NCBI GenBank assembly: GCA_965235095.1
Contig: OZ249405.1
DNA length: 64,000 nt
Direction: 5' to 3' (one strand)
Source: Fontibacterium abundans
Lineage (GTDB): Bacteria > Pseudomonadota > Alphaproteobacteria > Pelagibacterales > Pelagibacteraceae
The translations under genes were made by a program, and so were the position numbers. A model generated the notes under the pieces. The model made no database searches. It saw nothing but the letters and a program-made list of their open reading frames with translations, and was not told where the DNA came from. Shown here piece by piece: positions 43,812 to 51,760 of this stretch; the stretch's first letter is position 1; every line of letters starts with the position of its first letter.

Positions 43812-44069
43812 ATGAGCAGTACAACTTTAAATAGAATTGTAGAATTTTACATAAACGAAAAAAAATATTTTGCGAGAGAAGGAACAAGTGTTGCTTTGGC
43901 TTTATATAATAATAATTATAAAAAAATAAGAAAATCTCCTAAATTAAAAACAGATAGAGGATTATTTTGTATGATGGGTTCTTGTCAAGAATGCATAGTA
44001 AATATTGATGGTGTAAAAAAATTATCTTGTATCTCTAAAATAAAAAAAAATACTAAAATTTTTATATAA
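43812..44069 (+). CDS. 2Fe-2S ferredoxin-like subunit (HcnA/OoxA-gamma type)
   Basis: 85 residues. Cys53, Cys58, Cys61 and Cys73 form a plant-type [2Fe-2S] motif (CMMGSCQEC, then LSC). Stand-alone small subunits of this kind join the FAD/BFD and DAO-type proteins encoded next to form opine oxidases, hydrogen cyanide synthase or D-hydroxyproline dehydrogenase. First gene of the rightward island operon. Confidence 0.87.
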   Translation: MSSTTLNRIVEFYINEKKYFAREGTSVALALYNNNYKKIRKSPKLKTDRGLFCMMGSCQECIVNIDGVKKLSCISKIKKNTKIFI

Positions 44070-44076
44070 ATAAAGA

Positions 44077-45498
44077 ATGAATAATAAAGTTTATGATGTA
44101 GCAATAATTGGTTCTGGCCCAAGTGGGATTGCGGCCGCATTAGAATTATCAAAATATAATATTAATATTTTACTTATTGATAACAATGAGAGAGTGGGGG
44201 GACAGATATATAGAGCATCGCCTCCAGAATTTAAGTGTGATGAAAGCGTTGAGGAGATGCAGATCCAAAAAGATTTAGAGGAAAAAATAAAAAAATCGAA
44301 TATTGTTTACAAACCCAATCATACCGTTTGGCAAATTTCTGAAAATTTTAGAATTGATGGCTTTACTGAAAGTGAAGCTTTTGTTTGGCGAGCTAATAAA
44401 ATAATAGTAGCAACAGGAACTACTGAAAGGATAGTACCTTTTTCAGGTTGGACAAATCCAGGTGTAATAGGTCTTGCAGCCACTACTATAATTTTAAAAT
44501 CACAACAAACAATACCAGGTAAAAAAATTATAATTGCAGGATGTGGTCCACTTCTTTTAGTCGTAGCATACTATACGCTAAAGCTAGGCGGTAAAATCGA
44601 AGCGATTATAGACACCAACTCTAAGTGGACTTGGTTAAAAAATTTTATTTTTTTATTTTCCAATATACCATTATTTATAAAAGGATTTAAGTGGATATTA
44701 AAAATTTTATTGTGCCGGATTCCTATTTATTCAAATTGTACGGTTACAAGCGCTGAAAATAATAATGATTTCTTAAATGTTGAAATAAAAAACTTAAATA
44801 ATATTGAAAATAGTAAATCTATAAAATTACAGTGTGATACATTGTGCGTGGGCCATGGATTAATTCCATCAACAGATTTCTCAAGACTAATGAATGCTCA
44901 TCATAAATTTGATAAATATCTCGGTGGTTGGATACCTGAAGTGAACAAATATTTTGAAACATCTGTTCCTAATTTTTATCAAATAGGGGATGCCTCTGGA
45001 GTGCTAGGAGCAATGCCTGCCTATGAAAAGGGCAAAATAGCTGCAATATCAATAATTCATAAAATGAATTTGCTCTCAGACTATGAGCTTGATCAACAAT
45101 ATAAAATTTTATCTAAAAAACTAAAAAGATTAAAAATTTTTGGAGAAGCTATATCAAAAATTTCATTTCCAAATGATTTGCTTTATAAACAAATTCTTCC
45201 TGAAACAATTGTTTGTCGCTGTGAAGACATAACAAGAAAAGACATTGAAAACTCGGCAAATAATGGTGCTCATGATTTGAATCAATTAAAAACCTGGACC
45301 AGATGCGGCATGGGTCCTTGTCAAGGCAGAACATGCCACTACGCTACAAGCTTAGTGTTGGCAAAATGTACTAACAAAAAAATTGAAGACTTAGGATACT
45401 GGACGGGAAGAGCTCCTGTTAGACCAATACCTTTTTATGCAGCGGCAGGAGATTTTACTTATGAGGAAATTACAAAAATTGAAAGCACACCAATTTGA
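44077..45498 (+). CDS. FAD/NAD(P)-binding oxidoreductase with BFD-like 2Fe-2S domain (HcnB/OoxA type)
   Basis: 473 residues. FAD motif IIGSGPSGIAAALELSKY, second dinucleotide fold (KIIIAGCGPLLLVVAYY), ATG motif (IIVATGTTER) and a C-terminal BFD-like domain with Cys380, Cys382, Cys410 and Cys415. Alpha subunit of a multi-subunit amino/imino-acid dehydrogenase that passes electrons from the DAO-like subunit to the chain. Confidence 0.88.
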   Translation: MNNKVYDVAIIGSGPSGIAAALELSKYNINILLIDNNERVGGQIYRASPPEFKCDESVEEMQIQKDLEEKIKKSNIVYKPNHTVWQISENFRIDGFTESEAFVWRANKIIVATGTTERIVPFSGWTNPGVIGLAATTIILKSQQTIPGKKIIIAGCGPLLLVVAYYTLKLGGKIEAIIDTNSKWTWLKNFIFLFSNIPLFIKGFKWILKILLCRIPIYSNCTVTSAENNNDFLNVEIKNLNNIENSKSIKLQCDTLCVGHGLIPSTDFSRLMNAHHKFDKYLGGWIPEVNKYFETSVPNFYQIGDASGVLGAMPAYEKGKIAAISIIHKMNLLSDYELDQQYKILSKKLKRLKIFGEAISKISFPNDLLYKQILPETIVCRCEDITRKDIENSANNGAHDLNQLKTWTRCGMGPCQGRTCHYATSLVLAKCTNKKIEDLGYWTGRAPVRPIPFYAAAGDFTYEEITKIESTPI

Positions 45499-46610
45499 AT
45501 AAGACATTTGATACGATTATTGTCGGTGCAGGAATAATGGGCTCAACAGTTGCATTATTTTTAGCAAGAGCTGGCAAAAAAGTTTTATTAATTGATAAAT
45601 CACAAATTTTCAGATCAGCTTCTGGTTCTAATGCTGGAACACTCACTATTCATATGACTAGAGCTAGCCTTGTTCCTTACGCCTTAAAGGGATGGGAAAT
45701 GTGGATGAACCTAAGTGAATGGTTATCTAGAGATATCGAAGTTAAGCATCAGCCTGGTTTGTGTTTAGCTTTTACTGAGGAGGAAGAAAAATTGCTAGTT
45801 GAACGATCAAAAATAAGGAATGATAACGGTGCAAATATTAAAATTTTAAATTCAGCTGAAGCTCAGAAAATTGAGCCGTCTCTATCTAAAAAAATTAGAT
45901 GTGCAGCTTTCTCTGAGATCGATGGCTACGCGTACGCTAATCAAACTGGCCTTGCATACAAAAAAGCACTACAAAAAGAAAATATAACAATTTTAGAAAA
46001 TTCTGAAGTCATAAAAATAAAAAAAAATGCTAATTTTTCAGTTACCATAAGTAATAAAAATATTAACCAAGATTATTATGCTGATCAGATAGTTTTGGCT
46101 TGTGGAGTTTGGTTGGGTGAAATTCTGAAAATGATGAACGTTAAAATCAATTTAAAATGTTTGGCACAACAATTAATAGTAACTGAAAGAATGAATAATT
46201 TTCTTAATAGTGTTATTACTATAGCAAATGGAAAACTTTCATTGAAGCAATTTAGCAATGGAAATGTTTTAATAGGAGGTGGTTGGCCAGGCGTTGGAGC
46301 AACTGCAGATAAGTTTACATCAACTATACCAGAGAACTTAATAGGAAATATTAGATTAGCTTGTTATGCTACACCTGAATTAAAAAATACTAGAATTTCA
46401 AGAATTTGGCTTGGCTTAGAAGCAGAAACAGACGATGCAATGCCAATTATAGGTAAAATACCCGATAATGAAGGAGCTTATATAATAGGATCTGTCCATT
46501 CAGGTTATACAAGTGGTCCATATATGGGCAAACTTTTGTCAGAATACATTCTAGGTAAAAATGTTAATTTAGATTCATTCAATATTAGTAGACTAATTCA
46601 AAAGCAATGA
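45495..46610 (+). CDS. FAD-dependent D-amino/imino-acid dehydrogenase, DAO family (HcnC/OoxB type)
   Basis: 371 residues, TTG start within TTGA at the end of the preceding gene. N-terminal TIIVGAGIMGSTVALFLARAGKKVLLIDK, SNAGTLT segment, and C-terminal GLEAETDDAMPIIGKIP and GSVHSGYTSGPYMG. Catalytic beta subunit that oxidises an amino or imino acid. Third of a co-translated set. Confidence 0.88.
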   Translation: MNKTFDTIIVGAGIMGSTVALFLARAGKKVLLIDKSQIFRSASGSNAGTLTIHMTRASLVPYALKGWEMWMNLSEWLSRDIEVKHQPGLCLAFTEEEEKLLVERSKIRNDNGANIKILNSAEAQKIEPSLSKKIRCAAFSEIDGYAYANQTGLAYKKALQKENITILENSEVIKIKKNANFSVTISNKNINQDYYADQIVLACGVWLGEILKMMNVKINLKCLAQQLIVTERMNNFLNSVITIANGKLSLKQFSNGNVLIGGGWPGVGATADKFTSTIPENLIGNIRLACYATPELKNTRISRIWLGLEAETDDAMPIIGKIPDNEGAYIIGSVHSGYTSGPYMGKLLSEYILGKNVNLDSFNISRLIQKQ

Positions 46611-47536
46611 ACGAAAAATTCAAGGGATTGTACGCAGCAACTATTGTTCCTTTAAAAAAAAATAGACAGATAAATATTATAGAATTAAAAAACCACCTAA
46701 AAGATATTGTAAATAAAAAAAACATAAAAGGTTTGTTGATTAATGGGCATGCTGGAGAAAATTTTTCATTAACTGATAAAGAGCAAATAGTAATTGTAAA
46801 AATTGCAAAAAAAATAATCAAGAAAAATCAGTTAATCGTATCTGGCGTAAATTTTGAAGATCCGTATAAAGCTCGTGTTGTTGCGAAGGAAATGGAAAAA
46901 AATGGTGCGGATGCAATTTTAATATTTCCACCCTTCTCCTGGTCTTTTTCACGCTCGCAAGATCAAATTTTTGATCATCATAAAATAATACATGATTTTA
47001 TATCAATACCAATCTTCACTTATCAGTCATCGATTCATTCTAATGGTTTAAACTATGAAAAAATTCTCAACAAAAGATTTTTGACATTAAAAAAAATAAT
47101 TGGTGTGAAGGAGGGCAGTTGGAATGTGCGAGCTTACCAAGAAAATTATAATCTATTTAAAAATAATAAAAAAAATTTTTTAGTTATGGCGTCTGGTGAC
47201 GAACATTTATATCCATGTTTTAAATATAGAAAAGGAAGCGATGGAAGTTTGGTAAGCCTTGCAATTATCTTGCCTGAAGATGTTGCCAATATGATCAATT
47301 TAATAAAAGAAAAAAAAATGAGAGAAGCAAAATATTTGAGCCAAAAAATTAATCTTTTTGCTAAAGCTATATATGGAAATAATCCAGCTAGTTTCGCAAC
47401 CGCAAGGCTAAAATATTGTCTAAAAAAAATGAAAAAAATTTCAACTGATTTCATGAGATCTACAATTGAATTGGATAGCAACGATAAAAAAAATTTAGAT
47501 AAAATTTTAAGTAAATTTAAGCTAATTAATTATTAA
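46607..47536 (+). CDS. dihydrodipicolinate synthase (DapA/NAL) family lyase or deaminase
   Basis: 309 residues. Schiff-base Lys168 (IIGVKEGS) and Tyr139 (IFTYQSS) are present; the usual GTTGE motif reads GHAGE. Family members include 1-pyrroline-4-hydroxy-2-carboxylate deaminase of hydroxyproline breakdown and several keto-acid aldolases. Following a three-subunit dehydrogenase, a deaminase or retro-aldol step on its imine or keto product is the natural inference. Overlaps its neighbours by four bases upstream and eleven downstream (convergent). Confidence 0.85.
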   Translation: MNEKFKGLYAATIVPLKKNRQINIIELKNHLKDIVNKKNIKGLLINGHAGENFSLTDKEQIVIVKIAKKIIKKNQLIVSGVNFEDPYKARVVAKEMEKNGADAILIFPPFSWSFSRSQDQIFDHHKIIHDFISIPIFTYQSSIHSNGLNYEKILNKRFLTLKKIIGVKEGSWNVRAYQENYNLFKNNKKNFLVMASGDEHLYPCFKYRKGSDGSLVSLAIILPEDVANMINLIKEKKMREAKYLSQKINLFAKAIYGNNPASFATARLKYCLKKMKKISTDFMRSTIELDSNDKKNLDKILSKFKLINY

Positions 47537-48362
47537 GCTCCTTTTTAATAAACAAGATCCCAAAAAAAACAATAAGAACTATTCCAATTATTTTTTGATT
47601 GGTAAGATCAATATTAAAAAATAAAACATTTATTATACTAGCCCATATTAACTGAGAATATTGAAAATATGACACAAAAGAAACGTTAGAATATTGAATT
47701 GCAAGTATCAAAAATAAATGCGAAAAAAATCCTAATAACCCTATTAAAATTAAATATAACCAAAAGTCATTTGTAAAATTTTTGTAATCTAAAAAGAGAT
47801 AGACAGAAAAAAATAATGAACCTAAAAGTCCACTATAAAAAACAGCTGCAAAGGGATCCTTGTTATGTGAGATTTTTTTAGTTACGAGCTGATACAAAGC
47901 AAATGAAATTGCCAATAATATTGGAAATATAATATAAATATTTAAGAAATCAGCTGAGATTTCCAACGAATAAGTAATTACAAGAAAACTCAAGAACATT
48001 AAAATTATTCCTAACAAACTTATTTTTTCCTTAAGAAATATAATTGAAAACAAGACAAGAAATAATGGTGAAGTAGAATAAATGATAAAAATATTTACTA
48101 AGTCTAATTCCTTGAGAGCAATATACATAAAGACAGTCCCAATTATGAGAAGAAAAGATCTTAAAACCTGATTTTTGTAATCTTTTTTTAAATTAATTTT
48201 AATTTTAAAAATTAGAATAATTAAAATTGTAAAAATAAAATGAAAAAAATATCTTCCCCAAATAATTTGGTTTACACTTAAAAAGTTTATTAAATGTTTA
48301 GCTATAGAGTCCATACATACTAACATCCCATATGCAGATAAACTAAGAAGTATACTGATCAT
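47526..48362 (-). CDS. DMT superfamily (EamA) transporter
   Basis: 278 residues, ten helices in two EamA repeats (ending near residues 125 and 270). Members export or import amino acids, nucleotides or other metabolites. Convergent with the DapA-like gene. It may expel a by-product of the pathway or be unrelated cargo. Confidence 0.85.
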   Translation of the reverse strand: MISILLSLSAYGMLVCMDSIAKHLINFLSVNQIIWGRYFFHFIFTILIILIFKIKINLKKDYKNQVLRSFLLIIGTVFMYIALKELDLVNIFIIYSTSPLFLVLFSIIFLKEKISLLGIILMFLSFLVITYSLEISADFLNIYIIFPILLAISFALYQLVTKKISHNKDPFAAVFYSGLLGSLFFSVYLFLDYKNFTNDFWLYLILIGLLGFFSHLFLILAIQYSNVSFVSYFQYSQLIWASIINVLFFNIDLTNQKIIGIVLIVFFGILFIKKELNN

Positions 48363-48633
48363 TTTTAAATTAGAATTTCATAAATCATTATTACTGGTAT
48401 AAATTTTCAAAAATAAAAATACTTAATCTTTATTATTCAACAATATCGTTTAAAAAAATTGATGCTATTAATATTGCTATAGGTAAAAAAATTTAGTCAT
48501 ATGATAATTTTATCAATAAAATAAAATATTAAATTTTTATATATAATTTTTAGCTCCATACTATTTCTTTACGAGTTATTGAAAAATTATATATTATTGC
48601 AGTTTTTAAAATTTTAGTAATATAAAATACCAG

Positions 48634-48707
48634 ACGACAAAACCCTTAAAAGTTATTTAACGGAAGTAACTTAGTAGCGGGGTTTTAATTTTAAAAAAAA
48701 GTGTCGT
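48634..48707 (+). other. nested inverted repeats overlapping R2
   Basis: Outer pair ACGAC (48634-48638) with GTCGT (48703-48707), middle pair AAAACCC (48639-48645) with GGGTTTT (48680-48686), inner pair AAGTTA (48650-48655) with TAACTT (48667-48672). The right arms belong to repeat R2; repeat R1 has no matching left arms. Could be an RNA structure, a terminator or an attachment-site fold. Confidence 0.45.
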
Positions 48708-48770
48708 GCCATATTACTAAAAGAGAATGAAAGTAAAACACTATTAAACGACTGATTTTGCTTTAGTATT
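48679..48770. repeat. direct repeat R2 (right boundary of catabolic island)
   Basis: Near-identical to R1 at 37205-37297, same orientation, exact over the 56-base core 48704-48759. Located between the DMT transporter gene and the leader of the CBS gene. Confidence 0.9.
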
Positions 48771-48948
48771 TATTTCAAAATTAATGAGGGGTTATAACAC
48801 AGGGGTTATTGCAAATTTATTTTTTTGTCTTTGCCTTAATCACAGTCAACGTGCTCATCTATAACACTTATTTCTTTAGCTCTCTTTTTTGCAGAAAATT
48901 TGACTTTAGTATGAAGGAAGAACATATTTTTATCAGGAGGCGGTAAAT

Positions 48949-48975
48949 ATGTTTATGCCAATACCTGATACTTGA
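48949..48975 (+). CDS. 8-residue leader peptide (candidate)
   Basis: ATG with an ideal Shine-Dalgarno (AGGAGG, eight-base spacing) codes MFMPIPDT and stops in the next hairpin. Two Pro codons lie near its end. Ribosome movement here would decide between the alternative hairpins, as in attenuation leaders. Confidence 0.4.
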   Translation: MFMPIPDT

Positions 48976-49072
48976 ATTAAAAAGTATCAATACTGAATAA
49001 GAGCTTACGGACCTCTGCTCTTCCCAAAAAGGTCCACATTACATAAATTTTATAGGTTATTTAAACCTGATA

Positions 49073-49094
49073 AAAAGGGGGACCTCCCCCTTTT
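49073..49094 (+). terminator. GC stem-loop with T-run 39 bases before the CBS gene
   Basis: AAAAGGGGG (49073-49081) pairs with CCCCCTTTT (49086-49094) around ACCT. The T-run is only four long and followed by GGGG, so strength is uncertain. It ends the leader RNA described above and would reduce read-through into the CBS-domain gene. Confidence 0.6.
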
Positions 49095-49133
49095 GGGGCT
49101 AATAATAATTATTAAATTGGAATATATTAAATT

Positions 49134-49562
49134 ATGCTGACAGCGGGACAATTTATAGAGCAGACAAAAAGACCAACCTGGTCACTCAGTTCAAATAATA
49201 CCGTAAGACAAGCCTTGCAGTTAATGGCAGATAAAAATATCGGCGCCATTGTTATTAAGGATCAGGATAAGATTACAGGAATTTTTTCAGAAAGAGATTA
49301 CGCTAGAAAAGTAGTGTTAAAGGGAAAGAATAGTACTGATACAAAACTTGCAGAAGTTATGAGTAAAGACGTAATAACCATATCATCCGACATGCAAATT
49401 GATGCTTGTATGCAATTAATGACGGATAAGCGTGTTAGACATTTACCGGTAGTAGATAATGGTAAATCTATAGGAATTATTTCAATTGGTGATGTGGTGC
49501 GTCTTATGATCGATGAGCAGAAGTACTTAATAGAACAGCTGCAAAAATTTGTAACTAGCTAG
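49134..49562 (+). CDS. tandem CBS-domain protein
   Basis: 142 residues, two CBS motifs (ADKNIGAIVIKDQDKITGIFSERDYA and TDKRVRHLPVVDNGKSIGIISIGDVV). Soluble; this short form is common in alphaproteobacteria and binds AMP/ATP or NADH-type ligands to signal energy status. A structured leader and terminator precede it, so its expression may be conditional. Confidence 0.88.
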   Translation: MLTAGQFIEQTKRPTWSLSSNNTVRQALQLMADKNIGAIVIKDQDKITGIFSERDYARKVVLKGKNSTDTKLAEVMSKDVITISSDMQIDACMQLMTDKRVRHLPVVDNGKSIGIISIGDVVRLMIDEQKYLIEQLQKFVTS

Positions 49563-49622
49563 GCCACTCAGTTCACAACTAAATAGCAATCTTTATAACC
49601 TTATTGGAACTTACAATAAGTA

Positions 49623-50057
49623 TTATTGAGGAGTGTTTGTTGTGCCGTCTCTATCAAGAGTTCTAGATTTTCCCATGATGACTTGTATTTGATCTGGGTA
49701 AGCATATCCAGTTCCTTTGCTATGATCTATGATTGCTCCAACCCCTCCACCAAAAACAATATTTCCCCACATACTTCCTCTAGCACGTGATACTGCTTTT
49801 ACTAAACCATCTTGCATCCCAGCTTTTTTACAAGTAATCGACATGTCTTCTGCTGATCTTGTGATATTTACAAAAGATGGAGTTTTACCTTCCCAAGAAC
49901 CTTTGTCGTTTACTAAAACACAGTTAGCCCCTTCAACTGAATTAGATTTATCATCTTTAGCAGTTAAATTAATTGGCTGATAATTTTCTCCTGTAATAGA
50001 AGCGCAGTTAGCTAGTCCTAAGGATAAACTGATTATTAATAAAGTTTTTAAATTCAT
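49623..50057 (-). CDS. lipoprotein of unknown function
   Basis: 144 residues. Lipobox LANC (Cys18), then a beta-rich domain with NCVLVNDKGSWEGKTPSFVNI and a Gly-rich NIVFGGGVGAIIDHSKGTGYAYPDQI that looks like a membrane-active or surface loop. Resembles exported PEGA-like proteins with a translocated N-terminus, but the family is not certain. Follows a beta-barrel gene and a tiny signal-peptide gene on the same strand. Confidence 0.7.
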   Translation of the reverse strand: MNLKTLLIISLSLGLANCASITGENYQPINLTAKDDKSNSVEGANCVLVNDKGSWEGKTPSFVNITRSAEDMSITCKKAGMQDGLVKAVSRARGSMWGNIVFGGGVGAIIDHSKGTGYAYPDQIQVIMGKSRTLDRDGTTNTPQ

Positions 50058-50058
50058 A

Positions 50059-50157
50059 TTAGCAGCCTAATGTGTAGCCACTCACCGCTATATCTCTAGC
50101 CTCAACAGAAGCTAGAGATAGTAGAGTAAAAAAAATAACGAGAAATATATTTTTCAA
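50059..50157 (-). CDS. 32-residue exported peptide (candidate)
   Basis: TTG start nine bases after the stop of the beta-barrel gene. KNIFLVIFFTLLSLASVEA is a good signal peptide; cleavage would leave only about 12 residues (RDIAVSGYTLGC). Its stop (TAA) lies just before the ATG of the lipoprotein gene. Either a real small exported peptide or the stump of a longer gene. Confidence 0.35.
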   Translation of the reverse strand: MKNIFLVIFFTLLSLASVEARDIAVSGYTLGC

Positions 50158-50166
50158 GTTAAGTAA

Positions 50167-50799
50167 TTAAAATTTATAACCAATACTGATTATTCCCGCG
50201 GCTACTTCTGGCTTAAAACCAACACCGTCTTCTGTTTCTTTATCGAAATCTACAAAGCTTGCTTCTGCTTGTATGAATACGTTGTTATTTAAAAAAGTTT
50301 TAACCCCTAGACCATAACCCCAAGCTTCAAAATCTTTTGTTCCGCTAGCTGTTTGGTTGTCATAACTAACTGAAATTTTACCATCAGCTTTATGATAACC
50401 TAATTTTGCAAATATTGCTGAAGTATTGTTAATTGCATAAGAAGGCTGGATATAGAAAGAATAGTGTTTATCAAGTGTTAAATTTATGCTGCTTGCTCCA
50501 GCACCTATTCTGCCAGCTTTAATTTTGTCTAAATCATAAGTGGCACCAATAGACATAAAAAAATTATTATCTATGGGTATTCCAAAAGATAAATCTCCAC
50601 CATAAACAGTATCATTTTGTCCAAGAGATAATGTTGTTGTGGTGTAAGTAACGTCTGTATTTGCGCCTGTATAACCACCATAGATGGCTAAGCTTGGTCC
50701 AGCAAAGTTTTTTGCTTGAGCAAGTACATTAGTTGCTGCAGCACAGGCAATTATAGCTGCCGATGCAAACAAACTAATTATTTTGTTTCTTATTTTCAT
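50167..50799 (-). CDS. outer-membrane beta-barrel protein
   Basis: 210 residues. Signal peptide with cleavage near VLAQA, then amphipathic beta-strands (SLAIYGGYTGANTDVTYTTTTLSL; SFYIQPSYAINNTSAIFAKLGYHKA; VFIQAEASFVDFD) and a C-terminal GYKF ending in the Phe required by the BAM complex. Eight-stranded OmpW/OmpX-like size. First of a leftward set with the tiny peptide and lipoprotein. Confidence 0.85.
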   Translation of the reverse strand: MKIRNKIISLFASAAIIACAAATNVLAQAKNFAGPSLAIYGGYTGANTDVTYTTTTLSLGQNDTVYGGDLSFGIPIDNNFFMSIGATYDLDKIKAGRIGAGASSINLTLDKHYSFYIQPSYAINNTSAIFAKLGYHKADGKISVSYDNQTASGTKDFEAWGYGLGVKTFLNNNVFIQAEASFVDFDKETEDGVGFKPEVAAGIISIGYKF

Positions 50800-50867
50800 T
50801 ATATTTCCTTTTATTTTTAATAATTAAGAGAAGCTTTAAAGGTTGGGGGTCGTTTAAAAATAACAAT

Positions 50868-50887
50868 TATTAGTAATGAAAATTACT
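50868..50887. promoter_or_regulatory. inverted repeat between divergent OMP and winged-helix genes
   Basis: AGTAAT-GAAA-ATTACT (50872-50887), extended on the left to TATTAGTAAT (50868-50877). The same ten bases occur as the reverse complement at 51821-51830, upstream of the paralogous leftward gene, in the same orientation relative to each gene. Candidate operator for the winged-helix proteins. Confidence 0.4.
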
Positions 50888-50960
50888 ACTAACTTTTAAC
50901 ACTAATATTTTTCCTAAAAATAAATTATTTAAGGTCTATATTTGACTCTAGAAAAAACAG

Positions 50961-51320
50961 ATGCTAGAAGATAAGGTCATTGCTGATAGAAGTGAGCAGT
51001 ATTTTAGGGAATTTCTAACCAATAATAATAAGTTTAAACAATTGGCATTTTTTAGAAGAACGCCTGGTGGTGCATTAATGATGTTTAAGATTATGCATTG
51101 TTATTTTCTAAATAAAGATTTGCATGTGGAGGAATTAGTAGAGCAAATTCCAACCGCTATTGTCTCACGTCCTAGCGTTTTTTCTTATATTGATAGTGCT
51201 GTTGAGTATGGCATTTTGGTTAAGAGCGAAGGGAAGGACGATAAGAGAACTAAGACAATTAAACCCTCAGATTCAATGATTAAGGAATATAAACAGTGGA
51301 TGTTGGAGTTGGATAATTAG
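50961..51320 (+). CDS. winged-helix (MarR-like) regulator, paralog 1
   Basis: 119 residues. Helical N-terminus, then a winged-helix region: MMFKIMHCYFLNKDLHVEELVEQIP, a recognition-helix-like SRPSVFSYIDSAVEYGILV, and a wing with DDKRTKTIKPSD. It aligns along its length with the leftward gene that ends four bases inside it. The pattern suggests DNA binding as a dimer; no ligand is evident. Confidence 0.7.
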   Translation: MLEDKVIADRSEQYFREFLTNNNKFKQLAFFRRTPGGALMMFKIMHCYFLNKDLHVEELVEQIPTAIVSRPSVFSYIDSAVEYGILVKSEGKDDKRTKTIKPSDSMIKEYKQWMLELDN

Positions 51321-51760
51321 ATCTTTTTATAATCTGTCTTCATTTCCCAATTATCATCACTGTAAAACTCTTCTGACCATTTTTCAAATTCATTAACGAA
51401 TTCTGGGGTAGGTTTTACAATCTTAATTCTTTTGTCGTGTGGACTTGCAGTCTTAGTTAAAATTTTTCTTATTGCACAGTCTGTTAATAAAGAAAGTAAT
51501 GTGGCACGAGAACAAACTTTGCCAGGGATCATTGATATAAGCTCTTCCACATGCAGTTCTTTTTCTGCATAATAATATTCCATCAATTTATTCATTAATA
51601 CCCACCCCTTTGCATCTCTACGAAGATAGGCAAGAGTTTTATATTTTACTGTAGTCACAAAGAATTCATTAAAAAGATATGAAGTTCTTTTTAAATTTAT
51701 GTTTACTTTTTTTAAGGGAGGTAATGGTTTTTGGCTTTTTTTAGTAGGCATTTCAGTCAT
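51317..51760 (-). CDS. winged-helix (MarR-like) regulator, paralog 2
   Basis: 147 residues, homologous to the convergent neighbour: KTLAYLRRDAKGWVLMNKLMEYYYAEKELHVEELISMIP and SRATLLSLLTDCAIRKIL with a wing HDKRIKIVKPT. It has about 20 extra N-terminal basic/Pro-rich residues. The genes overlap tail-to-tail by four bases. Together with a shared upstream ten-base motif they may cross-regulate. Confidence 0.7.
   Translation of the reverse strand: MTEMPTKKSQKPLPPLKKVNINLKRTSYLFNEFFVTTVKYKTLAYLRRDAKGWVLMNKLMEYYYAEKELHVEELISMIPGKVCSRATLLSLLTDCAIRKILTKTASPHDKRIKIVKPTPEFVNEFEKWSEEFYSDDNWEMKTDYKKI

Larger units (their letters stand above)
37205..48770. mobile_element. candidate catabolic genomic island flanked by direct repeats
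   Basis: About 11.5 kb between repeats R1 and R2, holding two divergent operons plus one transporter gene, all for uptake and breakdown of a small nitrogen compound. No integrase, transposase or tRNA is inside or next to it, so it is either a remnant, moved in trans, or swapped by homologous recombination through the repeats. Its genes appear especially A-rich, but composition was not computed. Confidence 0.6.
48931..49094 (+). ncRNA. candidate cis-regulatory leader RNA (attenuator or riboswitch) before CBS gene
   Basis: Contains AGGAGG (48935-48940) eight bases before an 8-codon reading frame (48949-48975). TATCAGG (48931-48937) pairs with CCTGATA (48964-48970), hiding that site; the competing hairpin TGATACTT/AAGTATCA (48966-48973, 48982-48989) uses the same bases. 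Next, AAGAGC/GCTCTT (48999-49004, 49017-49022) holds GGACCT (49009-49014) in its loop, which pairs with AGGTCC (49030-49035) as a pseudoknot. AGGTT/AACCT and a GC stem with TTTT follow. A TTGACT at about 48899 may be the promoter. No known RNA family recognised. Confidence 0.55.
48363..49133. other. 771-base interval without a recognised protein gene
   Basis: 48363-48633 is AT-rich and shows nothing recognisable. Then come a nested stem-loop (48634-48707), direct repeat R2 (48679-48770), a stretch with no clear feature (48771-48898) and the structured leader before the CBS gene (48931-49094). Confidence 0.6.

Noticed and set aside
48836..48925. Leftward 29-codon reading frame with a Lys-rich protein-like composition
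   Set aside because: No ribosome site, too short and overlapping the leader RNA region; could be chance or a gene remnant, not supportable.
48639..49094. tmRNA (two-piece alphaproteobacterial type) or 6S RNA as explanation of the structured region
   Set aside because: No GGTTCRA-type T-loop, no acceptor stem and no ANDN-like tag frame were found.
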